From Kordiimonas lipolytica (GTDB lineage Bacteria > Pseudomonadota > Alphaproteobacteria > Sphingomonadales > Kordiimonadaceae): 64,000 nt of DNA. A program made the translations under genes and the position numbers. The stretch lies in the NCBI RefSeq assembly GCF_001550065.1, contig NZ_LRUB01000006.1:62001-126000 (forward strand). Reading direction: 5' to 3'. This document shows positions 18,911 to 28,690 of the stretch, one piece after another (within the stretch, counting starts at the first letter, position 1; the number at the start of each line of letters is the position of its first letter). The notes below the pieces were generated by a model. The model searched no databases. It was given only the letters and a program-made list of their open reading frames with translations, and was not told the DNA's origin.

Positions 18911-19403
18911 CACAAGTCTTTCTGCCGAAGACGGGCCGAACATCGACCATCTCCTGCGCACGACCTATCCAACAGACTTTGAAGCCAGGCTGGTTGAAAG
19001 CCTGCGCACCCGGCGCGTAATGGCGGCGGAACATGGCCTGTGGGATCAGGGTGCCCTTGTGGGCTATGTTGCCTATTCGCCGGTATCCATCAAAGACGTA
19101 GACACAAAACGCCAGATACTTGGCCTTGGCCCGCTGGCGATTCACAATGACTATCAGGGCGAGGGCCTGGGCCGGCGCCTGTTGGAGGAAAGCCTCAAGG
19201 AAGTTGAGGCAGACGCCATTGTCCTGTTGGGACACACAGACTTTTATGAGAGGGTTGGTTTCAGGCCCGCAGCAGACTTCGGCCTGACATTTTCTGACGA
19301 CCGTGAACAGAATGCCGCCTTTATGGCGATGGAATGCTGGCAAGGGGCGCTCGAAGGCCTTTCAGGCCGGGTGGTCTATGACACGAAATTCTACGCGGAC
19401 TGA
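18900..19403 (+). CDS. GNAT-family N-acetyltransferase (YhbS-like)
   Basis: A 167-residue acetyltransferase. The features are a GPLAIHNDYQGEGLGRRL acetyl-CoA loop and the later DFYERVGFRPA, which match the YhbS-type group. It begins inside the ruvX 3' end (11-base overlap), so translation is probably coupled. The substrate is unknown. Confidence 0.85.
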   Translation: MRFDTSLSAEDGPNIDHLLRTTYPTDFEARLVESLRTRRVMAAEHGLWDQGALVGYVAYSPVSIKDVDTKRQILGLGPLAIHNDYQGEGLGRRLLEESLKEVEADAIVLLGHTDFYERVGFRPAADFGLTFSDDREQNAAFMAMECWQGALEGLSGRVVYDTKFYAD

Positions 19404-19409
19404 AACCCC

Positions 19410-19481
19410 ATGCCCCAAATCCGACACCTGCGTTGGCTCAATGGATTAGAGACTTGCAGGGTGCAAATTTTGGGCCTATAA
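19410..19481 (+). other. Possible structured pyrB leader with a 23-codon frame
   Basis: Between the GNAT gene and pyrB there is a short open frame (ATG at 19410, TAA ending at 19481). It overlaps an imperfect two-part stem: cccaaa near 19414-19419 can pair with tttggg at 19469-19474, and cacc-tgc at 19425-19431 with gcaggggtg-like bases at 19456-19463, one base bulged. No T run follows and no ribosome-binding site precedes the ATG. It may be a pyrimidine-responsive leader or only chance pairing. Confidence 0.25.
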
Positions 19482-19491
19482 GGCGGGCTTA

Positions 19492-20496
19492 ATGAGCACG
19501 CAACAGACCGACAAATCGTCCTACCCGCGCGCGGAAGTTTCTCCGCCCTCGGGTCAACTTTTCCCTCATAAACACTTGCTAGGCATCTGGAATCTTGATC
19601 CGACAGCGATCAAGCATGTCCTTGACGTGGCCGATCATTATGTCGAGCAGAACAGGCAGCGGCAGAAGTCCTCGCCCAAATGCGCGGGCCTGACGCAGAT
19701 CAACCTGTTTTTCGAGAATTCGACCCGGACACTGATGAGCTTCGAGATCGCGGGCAAACGCCTTGGCATGGAAGTGACCAGCATGTCCACGGGCACAAGC
19801 TCGATCAAGAAGGGGGAAACGCTTCTGGATACGGCAGCCACACTGAATGCCATGCACCCCGATGTGCTGGTGATGCGGCACGCAGACAGTGGCGCGGTAA
19901 AGCTTCTGTCGGAAAAAATGGATTGCGCTGTGATTAACGCGGGCGACGGCCGGGCAGAACATCCGACACAGGCGCTTCTTGACGCGCTGACGATCCGCCG
20001 CCGCAAAGGCAAGCTGCATGGCCAGACAATCGTGATTTCAGGCGATGTGGCGCACAGTCGGGTTGCCCGCTCCAACATTTACCTCTTGAATGCCATGGGC
20101 GCGCGGGTTCGCCTGGTGGCACCGCCAACGCTGCTGCCCAAGGACGTAGACCGCCTGGGCGTGGAAGTTTCCCACCGCATGGACGAAGGCCTTGAAGGCG
20201 CGGATGTGGTGATGATGCTTCGCCTGCAGCAGGAACGCATGCAAGGTGCCTTCCTGCCCAGCCTTCGGGAATATTACCGCTTCTGGGGCCTGACGCGCGA
20301 CACGCTCAAATACGCCAAGGAAGATGTGCTGGTGATGCACCCCGGTCCGATGAACCGCGGCGTGGAGATCGCCTCTGATGTCGCCGACGACCTGGACCGC
20401 TCCGCGATCGAAGAACAAGTGGAAATGGGCGTGGCTGTCCGCATGGCCTGCCTTGATATCCTGACACGAGGCTTGCGCGGGGAGGACGCGGCATGA
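19492..20496 (+). CDS. pyrB: Aspartate carbamoyltransferase catalytic subunit
   Basis: Catalyses carbamoyl phosphate + L-aspartate to N-carbamoyl-aspartate, the committed step of pyrimidine synthesis. The 334-residue protein has the carbamoyl-phosphate motif FFENSTRT at residues 73-80, HPTQALLD in the middle, and MHPGPMNRG towards the C-terminus. No pyrI regulatory subunit gene is seen. The stop codon overlaps the start of a dihydroorotase homologue by four bases (ATGA), an arrangement like pyrBC' of pseudomonads, in which the partner is structural. Confidence 0.97.
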   Translation: MSTQQTDKSSYPRAEVSPPSGQLFPHKHLLGIWNLDPTAIKHVLDVADHYVEQNRQRQKSSPKCAGLTQINLFFENSTRTLMSFEIAGKRLGMEVTSMSTGTSSIKKGETLLDTAATLNAMHPDVLVMRHADSGAVKLLSEKMDCAVINAGDGRAEHPTQALLDALTIRRRKGKLHGQTIVISGDVAHSRVARSNIYLLNAMGARVRLVAPPTLLPKDVDRLGVEVSHRMDEGLEGADVVMMLRLQQERMQGAFLPSLREYYRFWGLTRDTLKYAKEDVLVMHPGPMNRGVEIASDVADDLDRSAIEEQVEMGVAVRMACLDILTRGLRGEDAA

Positions 20497-21734
20497 TTTC
20501 AGCATTCACAAACGCCCGCCTCATTGACCCGGCAAGCGGCCTGGACACCAAAGGCACGCTGATCGTCAACAACGGCAAGATCGCCGATTTCGGCCCCGAT
20601 ATTAAGGTGCCGGACGACGCAACGGTTACAGACTGCAAAGGTCGCGTGCTTTGCCCCGGCCTTATCGACATGCGCGCCCATTCGGTTGACGCCGACGCAG
20701 CGCTGGCTGGCGGCATCACGACCGTGATCCTGCAGCCGGACCAGACGACGATGATCGACAGCGATCCGGTGGTGGAGCGCATTCGCAGGCGCGCTGAAGA
20801 CACGCACACCGTCAATGTCTACCCCATGGGCGCGGCAACGCGCGGTATGGAAGGCAAGGAACTGGCCGAAATCGGCCAGATGAAAGCCTCAGGCGCCGTT
20901 GCCTTTACCGATTGCCGCAAGCCGGTGTCAGACAGCCAGGTCATGCGCCGCCTGATGGAATATGCCAGCTACTTCGGTGCTGTTATCGTGCAGTTCCCAC
21001 AGGACAAGGGCCTGGCGAACGGTGGCATCGCCCATGAAGGCGAAATCGCGACACGGCTTGGGTTTGCTGGCATCCCGGCAATGGCGGAAGTGATCCAGAT
21101 CGAACGCGATGCACGCCTCAGTGAAATGACGGGTACACCCATCCACTTTGCGCTGATATCAAGTCGCGAAGGCGTGGAAGCCATTCGCGCCGCCAAGGCG
21201 CGGGGCGTGAAAGTAACTTGTTCCACTGCACCTCACTATCTGCACCTCAACGACAATGCCATGGAAGGCTACCGCACGTTTGCGAAGGTCAGCCCTCCCC
21301 TCAGGTCCGAAGAAGACCGTCTGGCGCTGATCGCAGGACTTGCAGATGGCACCATCGATACGCTGGTGAGCGACCATGACCCGAAAAGCGAAGATGTGAA
21401 GCGCCTGCCCTTTGGCCAGGCCGCAGCAGGCATCGTGGGCTTCGAAACGCTCCTCGCGCTTGCGCTCGCGCCCGTGCACGCAGGCAAGGTTGATCTTGTC
21501 ACCATGCTAAAGGCGCTCACAGCTACTCCAGCAGACCTTCTGGGCGTCCCTGGCGGCAAGCTGGAATCTGGCGCGCCAGCAGACCTGGTGATCTTCGATC
21601 CGGAGAAGCCATGGCGCATCGACCGCGAGGCTTTCCGTGCAAGCGCCAAGAACACACCGTTTGACACGCTGCCCGTTCAGGGGCAGGTTTGGCAGACGAT
21701 CGTGGGCGGCAAGACGCTCTTTAGCGGAGAATAG
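20493..21734 (+). CDS. Dihydroorotase homologue, probably non-catalytic (PyrC'-like)
   Basis: A 413-residue amidohydrolase-fold protein of the type I dihydroorotase family, but the metal site is degraded. The first HxH is replaced by Arg61-Ala-His63 (DMRAHS instead of DMHVHLREPG). The later HxED reads FPQD near residues 168-171, and the DHAPH motif reads DHDPK at 294-298. Asp140 in FTDCRKP is kept. In Pseudomonas the pyrB-linked PyrC' is inactive and holds the carbamoyltransferase dodecamer together; the four-base overlap with pyrB suggests the same role here. A true dihydroorotase should then be encoded elsewhere in the genome. Many annotators would call it pyrC. Confidence 0.88.
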   Translation: MISAFTNARLIDPASGLDTKGTLIVNNGKIADFGPDIKVPDDATVTDCKGRVLCPGLIDMRAHSVDADAALAGGITTVILQPDQTTMIDSDPVVERIRRRAEDTHTVNVYPMGAATRGMEGKELAEIGQMKASGAVAFTDCRKPVSDSQVMRRLMEYASYFGAVIVQFPQDKGLANGGIAHEGEIATRLGFAGIPAMAEVIQIERDARLSEMTGTPIHFALISSREGVEAIRAAKARGVKVTCSTAPHYLHLNDNAMEGYRTFAKVSPPLRSEEDRLALIAGLADGTIDTLVSDHDPKSEDVKRLPFGQAAAGIVGFETLLALALAPVHAGKVDLVTMLKALTATPADLLGVPGGKLESGAPADLVIFDPEKPWRIDREAFRASAKNTPFDTLPVQGQVWQTIVGGKTLFSGE

Positions 21735-21736
21735 CG

Positions 21737-22336
21737 ATGACTTTCTCGGGGGAGATGGGGCTGGTACTGGCCCTGAGCTATCTATTGGGTTCTGTGCCCT
21801 TCGGCCTTCTGTTTACCAAAATGGCAGGCCTGGGCGACATCCGAAACGTGGGGTCAGGCAACATTGGCGCCACCAACGTGCTCCGGACAGGCCGCAAGGA
21901 CTTGGCGCTCGCAACCCTCATCATGGACGCAGGTAAAGGCGCCATCGCGGTTCTGTTGACCCGCTATCTGGTTGACCCGGCCCTCGCCCCGCTTGCCGGT
22001 GCTGCCGCCTTTATTGGCCACTGTTTCCCACTATATCTCAAGTTCAAAGGCGGCAAAGGTGTTGCCACCTTCTTCGGCACTATCTTCGCCATCAACCTGC
22101 TTCTGGGGCTCGCCTGTGGCGTGACCTGGCTGCTGGCCGCCGCCATTTTCCGCTTCTCCAGCCTTTCGGCCCTGATCGCCTCGCTTCTGGCGCCGGCCAT
22201 CAGCTACTATATCGTAGGCCCGGACAGCTGGATTTTCATCGCCTTCATGACGCTCGTGATCTATATCCGCCACAAGGAAAACATCGCCAGGCTAATGCGT
22301 GGCGAAGAGCCCAAAATCGGCAAGAAGAACAAATAA
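21737..22336 (+). CDS. plsY: Acyl-phosphate glycerol-3-phosphate acyltransferase
   Basis: An inner-membrane enzyme that transfers the acyl group from acyl-phosphate to glycerol-3-phosphate, the first step of phospholipid synthesis. The 199-residue protein has five hydrophobic segments and the three PlsY cytoplasmic motifs: SVPFGLLFTK followed by GSGNIGATNVLR, then FKGGKGVAT, and the C-terminal IRHKENIARL. It starts two bases after the dihydroorotase-like gene, so it is likely in the same transcript. Confidence 0.95.
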   Translation: MTFSGEMGLVLALSYLLGSVPFGLLFTKMAGLGDIRNVGSGNIGATNVLRTGRKDLALATLIMDAGKGAIAVLLTRYLVDPALAPLAGAAAFIGHCFPLYLKFKGGKGVATFFGTIFAINLLLGLACGVTWLLAAAIFRFSSLSALIASLLAPAISYYIVGPDSWIFIAFMTLVIYIRHKENIARLMRGEEPKIGKKNK

Positions 22337-22396
22337 AAGCGCGCAATCCCGCCACCAATGATTGACTTTGGCGCACATGGGCGGCACTCTGCCACC

Positions 22397-23560
22397 ATGA
22401 ACAAAACGGAAACAGAAAAGCCCCTGACAGATGCGGAAAAGCTGGCGCAGCTGCGCCTCATCCGCACGGAAGGCATTGGGCCCGTTACGTTCAAAGGGCT
22501 TCTCGCGCGCTTCGGCAATGCCATTGAAGCACTTGAAGGCGCGGTTGAGCTGGCAAAGAAAAATGGCCGCAAGAAGCCGCTTGTGCCGCCAACGGCGACA
22601 GCCGCGGAAAGTGAACTTGAGCGCATTGAGCGCGCTGGCGGTCATGCCCTGTTCCTGAGAGACGCGCACTATCCTGCCCAGCTCGCTGCCCTTGAGGACG
22701 CACCGCCCGTTTTGTTCGCCATGGGCAGGCTGGAGCTTTTGAACACCCGCGGCGTTGGCATCGTGGGTGCCCGCAATGCCAGCGTTTCCGGCCTGAAGCT
22801 CACGCGCACGCTCGCGGGCGCACTGGCGGACGCGGGCATTACGGTCACATCCGGTCTCGCCCGCGGGATCGACACAGCAGCGCACCAGGCGGCCATCGAG
22901 CACGCCACCATTGCCTGCGTGGCGGGCGGGCTGGACATCTTCTACCCGCCCGAAAACGAAGCCCTTCAGCGCCAGATCGCAGAAAACGGGCTTCTGGTCT
23001 CTGAAATGCCAATGGGCACACGCCCGCAGGCCAGGCATTTTCCGCGCCGAAACCGGCTGATCTCCGGGCTTTCTGTGGGTGTCCTCGTGGTTGAAGCCGC
23101 GCTTAAATCCGGTTCGCTGATCACGGCGCGTTTCGCGCTTGAACAGGGGCGCGACGTATTCGCGATCCCCGGTTCACCGCTGGACCCGCGCGCCAAGGGC
23201 GGCAACCGGCTTATCAAAGACGGCGCCATTCTGGTGGAAAATGCGGATGACATCCTGAATGAGCTTCCGGCTGTCGTGGATTATGGGCACACACCGCGCC
23301 CCCATAGTGCCCCAAATAGTGCTCTTGGGGCACAAAAGGGCACACCCATAGGGCCCATTTCCCCTGCCCCAAGCCGTGACGCACCATCGGCCCCAGGTGA
23401 TCTGCTTGGCTTACTTTCGAGTACACCCATCCATATGGATGAAGTGGTTCGCCAATCCGGGGCCAGTGCCGAGGCGGTTATGGCCGCCTTCCTGGAACTG
23501 GAACTGGCGGGTGAAATCACCCGTCATTCGGGCGGCCGGGTTAGCCGAAATTACCCCTGA
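22397..23560 (+). CDS. dprA: DNA-processing protein DprA
   Basis: DprA (Smf) binds incoming single-stranded DNA and loads RecA during natural transformation, though it is also kept in species not known to be competent. The roughly 387-residue protein has a helical N-terminal domain, then the Rossmann-like DprA core with VGIVGARNAS, SGLARGIDTAAH and FPRRNRLISG, and a C-terminal winged-helix domain (DEVVRQSGASAEAV). The ATG at 22397 fits the domain start, although the ribosome-binding site is weak; 22358 is possible. Confidence 0.93.
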   Translation: MNKTETEKPLTDAEKLAQLRLIRTEGIGPVTFKGLLARFGNAIEALEGAVELAKKNGRKKPLVPPTATAAESELERIERAGGHALFLRDAHYPAQLAALEDAPPVLFAMGRLELLNTRGVGIVGARNASVSGLKLTRTLAGALADAGITVTSGLARGIDTAAHQAAIEHATIACVAGGLDIFYPPENEALQRQIAENGLLVSEMPMGTRPQARHFPRRNRLISGLSVGVLVVEAALKSGSLITARFALEQGRDVFAIPGSPLDPRAKGGNRLIKDGAILVENADDILNELPAVVDYGHTPRPHSAPNSALGAQKGTPIGPISPAPSRDAPSAPGDLLGLLSSTPIHMDEVVRQSGASAEAVMAAFLELELAGEITRHSGGRVSRNYP

Positions 23561-23662
23561 ATTGAACAAGGCCATTGCAATCAACGCCGCTTCGAACTAG
23601 GTGAGAGCAAAGACAAAGCGCTATAGCGCACCATTATTATAATGTAAGGAACGGGCTGACGT

Positions 23663-26233
23663 ATGAACGTCGTTATCGTGGAATCGCCGGCAAAGGCAAA
23701 AACCATCAACAAGTATCTTGGTAAGGATTACAAGGTCTTAGCCAGTTTTGGCCACGTCCGTGACCTGCCTGCCAAAGACGGTTCGGTAAAGCCTGACGAA
23801 GATTTCGCGATGGACTGGGTGGTCGACCGCGATTCGAACAAGCGCCTGACCGAGATCGCCAACGCCGTAAAAGGCGCTGACAAACTGTATCTCGCGACTG
23901 ACCCCGACCGCGAAGGGGAAGCCATCAGCTGGCACGTGCTGGAAGTCTTGAACAAGAAGAAGGCGCTGAAGGACGTTGCCGTGAAGCGCGTGGTCTTCAA
24001 CGAGATCACCAAATCCGCGATCCTGAAGGCCATGGCCGAGCCGCGCGATCTGGATGATGAGCTGGTGCATGCCTACCTCGCCCGCCGCGCGCTGGATTAT
24101 CTTGTGGGCTTTACCCTGTCGCCAGTGCTGTGGCGCAAGCTGCCGGGCGCCCGGTCTGCTGGCCGCGTGCAGTCTGTGGCACTGCGCCTGATTTGCGAGC
24201 GCGAGAACGAGATCGAAAAATTCGTGCCCCAGGAATACTGGAGCGTGGAAGCAGGCGTCAAAGGCGACGCGGGCAAGAGCTTCATGAGCCGCCTGTTCGC
24301 CATGAACGGCGACAAGCTGAAGAAATACGACCTGAACAATGAAGTGGACGCAAAAGCCGCCGCCGCGCTGATCGAGCGCACGCCGCTGAAAGTATCAGCA
24401 GTGGAGCGCAAGCCAGCTCGCCGCCACCCACAACCGCCCTTCACCACCTCAACCCTGCAGCAGGAAGCCGCGCGGAAGCTTGGTTTCCCGGCCCAGCGCA
24501 CCATGCGTGTGGCGCAGAGCCTTTATGAAGGCAAGCCGATTGATGGTGAGGTGACAGGCCTGATCACCTACATGCGTACAGACGGCGTGACAATCGCGCA
24601 GGAAGCCCTGAACGCCACCCGCGGCGTGATTGAAAGCCGCTACGGCGACAAATATCTGCCGGACAGCCCGCGCGTCTACAAGACCAAGGCCAAGAACGCC
24701 CAGGAAGCGCACGAGGCGATCCGCCCTACCGACCCAATGCGCACACCAAACGAGGTGTCGCACGCGCTGGACGCGGACGAGAAGAAGCTTTACGAGCTGA
24801 TCTGGCGCCGGACCATCGCAAGCCAGATGGAAAGCGCGGTTGCGGAACGCACCACGGTAACCATCATGAACGCCGACCAATCGGCCGAGCTGCGCGCCAC
24901 CGGCACTATCATCCAGTTTGACGGCTTCCTGTCCGTTTACCAGGAAGGCAAGGACGACGAAGGCGACGAGGACGAAACCCGCCTGCCAATGATCAAGGAA
25001 GGCGAAGTGCTGACCCTTGAAGGCGTTGAGCCCAAACAGCATTTCACCGACGCACCGCCACGCTTCACGGAAGCAAGCCTGGTGAAGCGCATGGAAGAGC
25101 TGGGCATCGGTCGCCCGTCCACATACGCATCGATCCTGTCGGTGCTGCGCGACCGCAGCTATGTGCATATGGAGCGCAACCGCTTCATCCCGGACGACAA
25201 GGGCCGCCTGGTCACCGCCTTCCTGGAGAAATTCTTCACCCGCTATGTGGAATATGATTTCACAGCGAACCTTGAAGAGCAGCTTGACCATATCTCTGCC
25301 GGGGAAGAGGACTGGAAGAAGGTTCTCGCCGATTTCTGGCATGCCTTCAAGCCCAAGACGGAAGAGATCATCGGTGTCCGCAACTCTGTTGTGATTGATG
25401 CGCTGGATGAATTCCTGGAGCATATGATGTTCCCGGATGCGTCCACGAACCCGGATGCGCGCAAGTGCCCGAAATGTGAAGACGGCCGCCTGGGCCTGAA
25501 AACCAGCCGCTATGGCGCCTTTATTGGCTGTTCCAACTATCCGGAATGCGGCTACACCCGCCAGTTCGGCAACAAGGGCGATGACGGCGAAGGCAATTCC
25601 GACGAACCTACCACGCTGGGCGACGACCCAGAGACCGGTGAACCGATTTCCATCCGCACCGGGCGGTTCGGCCCCTATATCCAGGTGGGTGAAGCCGTGA
25701 AGGGCGAAAAGCCCAAGCGCGCCAGCATCCCGAAGGATGTGGACCAAGGCGATATCGATCTTGAAAAGGCGCTCGCGCTTCTCTCCCTCCCGCGTGAGAT
25801 TGGTGCGCACCCTGAGGACGGCAAGCCTATCACCAGCGCCATCGGCCGCTATGGCCCCTATGTGGCCCATGACGGCACCTATGCCAAGCTGCAGTCTTCT
25901 GAAGAAGTCTTCACCGTAGGCCTCAATCGCGCGGTTTCCCTGGTTGCTGACGCCAAAGCCAAGAAAGGCGGCGGCAAGACGGTACTGAAGGAACTGGGCG
26001 AGCACCCTGATGACGGCGATGCAGTTCGCGTTCTTGATGGCCGCTATGGCCCTTACGTCAATCACAAGCGCACCAACGCCACGCTGCCGAAAGGCACAGA
26101 GCCCGAGAGCGTGACGCTTGAACAGGCGCTTGAATGGCTTGCCGCCAAGGCCAAGAAACCGGCAAAGAAGAAAGCAGCTGCCAAGAAGGCCCCGGCCAAG
26201 AAAAAGGCTGCGCCGAAGAAGAAGGCCTCCTAA
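23663..26233 (+). CDS. topA: DNA topoisomerase I
   Basis: A type IA topoisomerase that relaxes negative supercoils through a 5'-phosphotyrosine link. In the 856-residue protein the TOPRIM domain begins MNVVIVESPAKAKTI and contains DPDREGEAISWH. The active-site Tyr303 is in LITYMRTDG. Towards the C-terminus there is one four-Cys zinc element (CPKC ... CSNYPECG), then several short repeated domains of the GRYGPYV type. The tail is rich in Lys and Ala (PAKKKAAAKKAPAKK), as in other Alphaproteobacteria, and probably binds DNA or RNA polymerase. Confidence 0.97.
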   Translation: MNVVIVESPAKAKTINKYLGKDYKVLASFGHVRDLPAKDGSVKPDEDFAMDWVVDRDSNKRLTEIANAVKGADKLYLATDPDREGEAISWHVLEVLNKKKALKDVAVKRVVFNEITKSAILKAMAEPRDLDDELVHAYLARRALDYLVGFTLSPVLWRKLPGARSAGRVQSVALRLICERENEIEKFVPQEYWSVEAGVKGDAGKSFMSRLFAMNGDKLKKYDLNNEVDAKAAAALIERTPLKVSAVERKPARRHPQPPFTTSTLQQEAARKLGFPAQRTMRVAQSLYEGKPIDGEVTGLITYMRTDGVTIAQEALNATRGVIESRYGDKYLPDSPRVYKTKAKNAQEAHEAIRPTDPMRTPNEVSHALDADEKKLYELIWRRTIASQMESAVAERTTVTIMNADQSAELRATGTIIQFDGFLSVYQEGKDDEGDEDETRLPMIKEGEVLTLEGVEPKQHFTDAPPRFTEASLVKRMEELGIGRPSTYASILSVLRDRSYVHMERNRFIPDDKGRLVTAFLEKFFTRYVEYDFTANLEEQLDHISAGEEDWKKVLADFWHAFKPKTEEIIGVRNSVVIDALDEFLEHMMFPDASTNPDARKCPKCEDGRLGLKTSRYGAFIGCSNYPECGYTRQFGNKGDDGEGNSDEPTTLGDDPETGEPISIRTGRFGPYIQVGEAVKGEKPKRASIPKDVDQGDIDLEKALALLSLPREIGAHPEDGKPITSAIGRYGPYVAHDGTYAKLQSSEEVFTVGLNRAVSLVADAKAKKGGGKTVLKELGEHPDDGDAVRVLDGRYGPYVNHKRTNATLPKGTEPESVTLEQALEWLAAKAKKPAKKKAAAKKAPAKKKAAPKKKAS

Positions 26234-26241
26234 CCTGTTCC

Positions 26242-26330
26242 TGTCATTCCGGCGAAGGCCGGAATCTTTTAGACGCAAAAGCTTTGCCTGACAAAGATTC
26301 CGGATCGCGCTACGCTTGTCCGGAATGACA
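26242..26330. repeat. REP-like nested palindrome between topA and rnr
   Basis: Two hairpins form one larger inverted repeat. The outer arms tgtcattccgg (26242-26252) and ccggaatgaca (26320-26330) match over 11 bp. The inner arms ccggaatcttt (26259-26269) and aaagattccgg (26293-26303) also match over 11 bp. Each half is itself palindromic. The sequence is of the interspersed type common in proteobacterial intergenic regions. It could act as a transcript-processing or attenuating structure between topA and rnr. Confidence 0.8.
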
Positions 26331-26358
26331 ACGACATTTCCCCGAAAGGACACCGCCC

Positions 26359-28686
26359 TTGGCGCGTAAACCAGAGCCCGGCCAGATACCAACCAAAGAC
26401 GAAATCATGGAGTTCATCCGCGATTTCGAGGGCGGCAAAGTCACCAAACGCGATATCGCCCGCGCCTTCGGCGTCAAAGGGCCGGACAAGGTGCATCTGA
26501 AAAAGGCGCTTCGGGAACTGTCGGAAGACGGCATCCTGACGAAAGACACTGGGCATGCGCTCAGACCCGCAGACCGGCTGCCCGGTGTTCAGGTAGTGGA
26601 GTTCGCAGGGCTGAACAAGCACGGAGAAGTGCTTGTAAAACCGGTAAATTTCGAAGGCGGCGGCGAGATGCCGACCATTTTCCTGAAGGAAAAGAAGCGC
26701 GGTCGCGGTAAAGGTGGCCCTGCCCTTGGCCCTGGCGACCGGGCCCTGGTTCGCCTGACGCACATCAAGGATGAGCCGCCAGTTTACAAAGCCAGCATAC
26801 TCAAGGTGCTGAAGCCTGCGCCGCGCGCGCTTATGGGCATTTTCCACGGTAATGAGAACGGTGGCCGCATCCACCCGATCGACAAGAAGAACCGGGACGA
26901 ATATTGGGTGGACCGCGATGACACGGGCGGCGCCAAGGACGGCGAGCTTGTACTGGCGGACCCGGTTCAATCGCGCCGCGGTTCTGGCCCCAAGCGCGCC
27001 CGCGTGAAAGAACGCCTGGACGATATCTCGAGCGCCAAGGCGATCAGCATGATCGCCATCCACGCGCACGATATCCCATATGAATTCCCGGAAGATGTGA
27101 TCAAGGAAGCCGAAGCCGCCCAGCCCGTGGGGCTTGGCAAGCGCGCGGACCTGCGCGACATTCCGCTGATCACCATCGACCCGGCCGACGCCCGCGACCA
27201 TGACGACGCCATCTGGGCAGAGGCAGACCCCGACGTAGAGAACAAAGGCGGCTGGCACGCCATCGTGGCCATCGCAGACGTTGCCCACTATGTGAAGCCG
27301 GAAAGCAAGCTGGACCGCGAGGCCTTGAAGCGCGGCAACAGCTGCTATTTCCCGGACCGCGTGGTACCCATGCTGCCGGAAGCGCTGTCGGCGGACCTTT
27401 GCAGCCTGATGCCGGGCGTGGAGCGCGCCTGCATGGCAGTTCACATGTGGTTTGACGCACAGGGGCGTAAGATAAGGCACAAGTTCGTGCGCGGCCTGAT
27501 GAAGAGCGCTGCGAACGTAAGCTACACAGATGCCCAGGCCGCTATCGATGGCACCCCGAATGAGCTGACAGAACCACTGCTGGAGCCTGTCCTGAAGCCG
27601 CTGTGGGGCACTTTCAAGGCCATCATGGAGGCGCGCAGTAAGCGCGAACCGCTGGACCTGGACCTGCCGGAGCGCCGGGTGGAAATCAACGACGAAGGCC
27701 ATGTAACCGGCATTACGCTGAGGGACCGTTTTGACGCCCACCGTGTGGTCGAGGAATTCATGATCTCCGCCAACGTGTGCGCGGCAGAAGAAATGGAAAA
27801 GCACCACCTGCCCACCATGTACCGCGTGCATGAAGAGCCGCCGATGGACAAGCTTGAAAGCCTGCGCGACTTCCTGGCCACCATGGACCTGAACCTGGCC
27901 AAGGGCACGGTGATGATGCCGCGGCTTTTCAACGGTATCCTGCACAAGGTGAAAGACACCCCGCAGGAGCATCTGGTAAATGAGGTGGTCCTGCGGTCCC
28001 AGACACAGGCCTACTATGGCCCGGACAACATGGGACACTTCGGCCTTGCCCTGCCCCGCTATGCCCACTTCACATCGCCGATCCGCCGCTATGCCGACCT
28101 GATCGTGCATCGCGGGCTTATCCGCGCGCTGAAGCTCGGCAAAGACGGCATGACGGACCTTGAAGTTGAGGAACTGGGCGCCATCGGTGAACAGATTTCA
28201 AATACCGAACGCCGGGCCATGGCCGCCGAACGCGACAGCACAGACCGCTATCTGGCGAACTATCTGTCTGACCATGTTGGCGAAGAATTCGTTGGCCGAA
28301 TCACCGGCGTGACACGCTTTGGCCTGTTCGTCAGCCTGGAGCCATCAGGCGGTGACGGCCTGATCCCGATATCCGAGATCGGCGCCGACTTTTACACGCT
28401 GGACGAAGCCCATCACCGGCTGGTGGGCGAACGGCACGGTGAGGTGTTCAAGCTGGGTGACCGGGTTGAGGTAAAGCTTGAGGAAGCCAACAAATTCACC
28501 GGCGGGCTGCGGCTTTCGCTGGTGGGTGAAGGCAACCTGCCTGATTTTGTTGAGAAAGGCGGCAACCGCGCAGCCAAGCTTAGCCGCCGTCACGACCGGC
28601 CAAAAGGCGCCAAGGGCGGCAAGCCCCGGCGGCGCAGCGGCGCCAGCAAACCGGGAAAACCCGGCACCAGCCGCCGCAAGCGCTAA
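26359..28686 (+). CDS. rnr: Ribonuclease R
   Basis: A processive 3'-5' exoribonuclease that degrades structured RNA. In the 775-residue protein the order is an N-terminal helix-turn-helix region (KRDIARAFGVKG), cold-shock-type OB domains, and the RNB catalytic domain with DPADARDHDDAI holding the conserved Asp cluster. An S1 domain follows (GRITGVTRFGLFVSL), then a basic tail rich in Arg, Lys and Gly. TTG is the start, supported by gaaagga eight bases upstream. It follows topA, a common alphaproteobacterial order. Only four bases separate it from the convergent gene. Confidence 0.95.
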   Translation: MARKPEPGQIPTKDEIMEFIRDFEGGKVTKRDIARAFGVKGPDKVHLKKALRELSEDGILTKDTGHALRPADRLPGVQVVEFAGLNKHGEVLVKPVNFEGGGEMPTIFLKEKKRGRGKGGPALGPGDRALVRLTHIKDEPPVYKASILKVLKPAPRALMGIFHGNENGGRIHPIDKKNRDEYWVDRDDTGGAKDGELVLADPVQSRRGSGPKRARVKERLDDISSAKAISMIAIHAHDIPYEFPEDVIKEAEAAQPVGLGKRADLRDIPLITIDPADARDHDDAIWAEADPDVENKGGWHAIVAIADVAHYVKPESKLDREALKRGNSCYFPDRVVPMLPEALSADLCSLMPGVERACMAVHMWFDAQGRKIRHKFVRGLMKSAANVSYTDAQAAIDGTPNELTEPLLEPVLKPLWGTFKAIMEARSKREPLDLDLPERRVEINDEGHVTGITLRDRFDAHRVVEEFMISANVCAAEEMEKHHLPTMYRVHEEPPMDKLESLRDFLATMDLNLAKGTVMMPRLFNGILHKVKDTPQEHLVNEVVLRSQTQAYYGPDNMGHFGLALPRYAHFTSPIRRYADLIVHRGLIRALKLGKDGMTDLEVEELGAIGEQISNTERRAMAAERDSTDRYLANYLSDHVGEEFVGRITGVTRFGLFVSLEPSGGDGLIPISEIGADFYTLDEAHHRLVGERHGEVFKLGDRVEVKLEEANKFTGGLRLSLVGEGNLPDFVEKGGNRAAKLSRRHDRPKGAKGGKPRRRSGASKPGKPGTSRRKR

Positions 28687-28690
28687 CTTC

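Noticed and set aside
24449..26392. 647-codon minus-strand frame opposite topA
   Set aside because: It lies entirely antisense to an unambiguous topA gene, has no recognisable motif and is the usual by-product of GC-rich codon use.
26269..28110. 613-codon minus-strand frame opposite rnr
   Set aside because: It is antisense to a well-supported ribonuclease R gene, and its composition is rich in His, Arg and Val as expected for a mirror frame.
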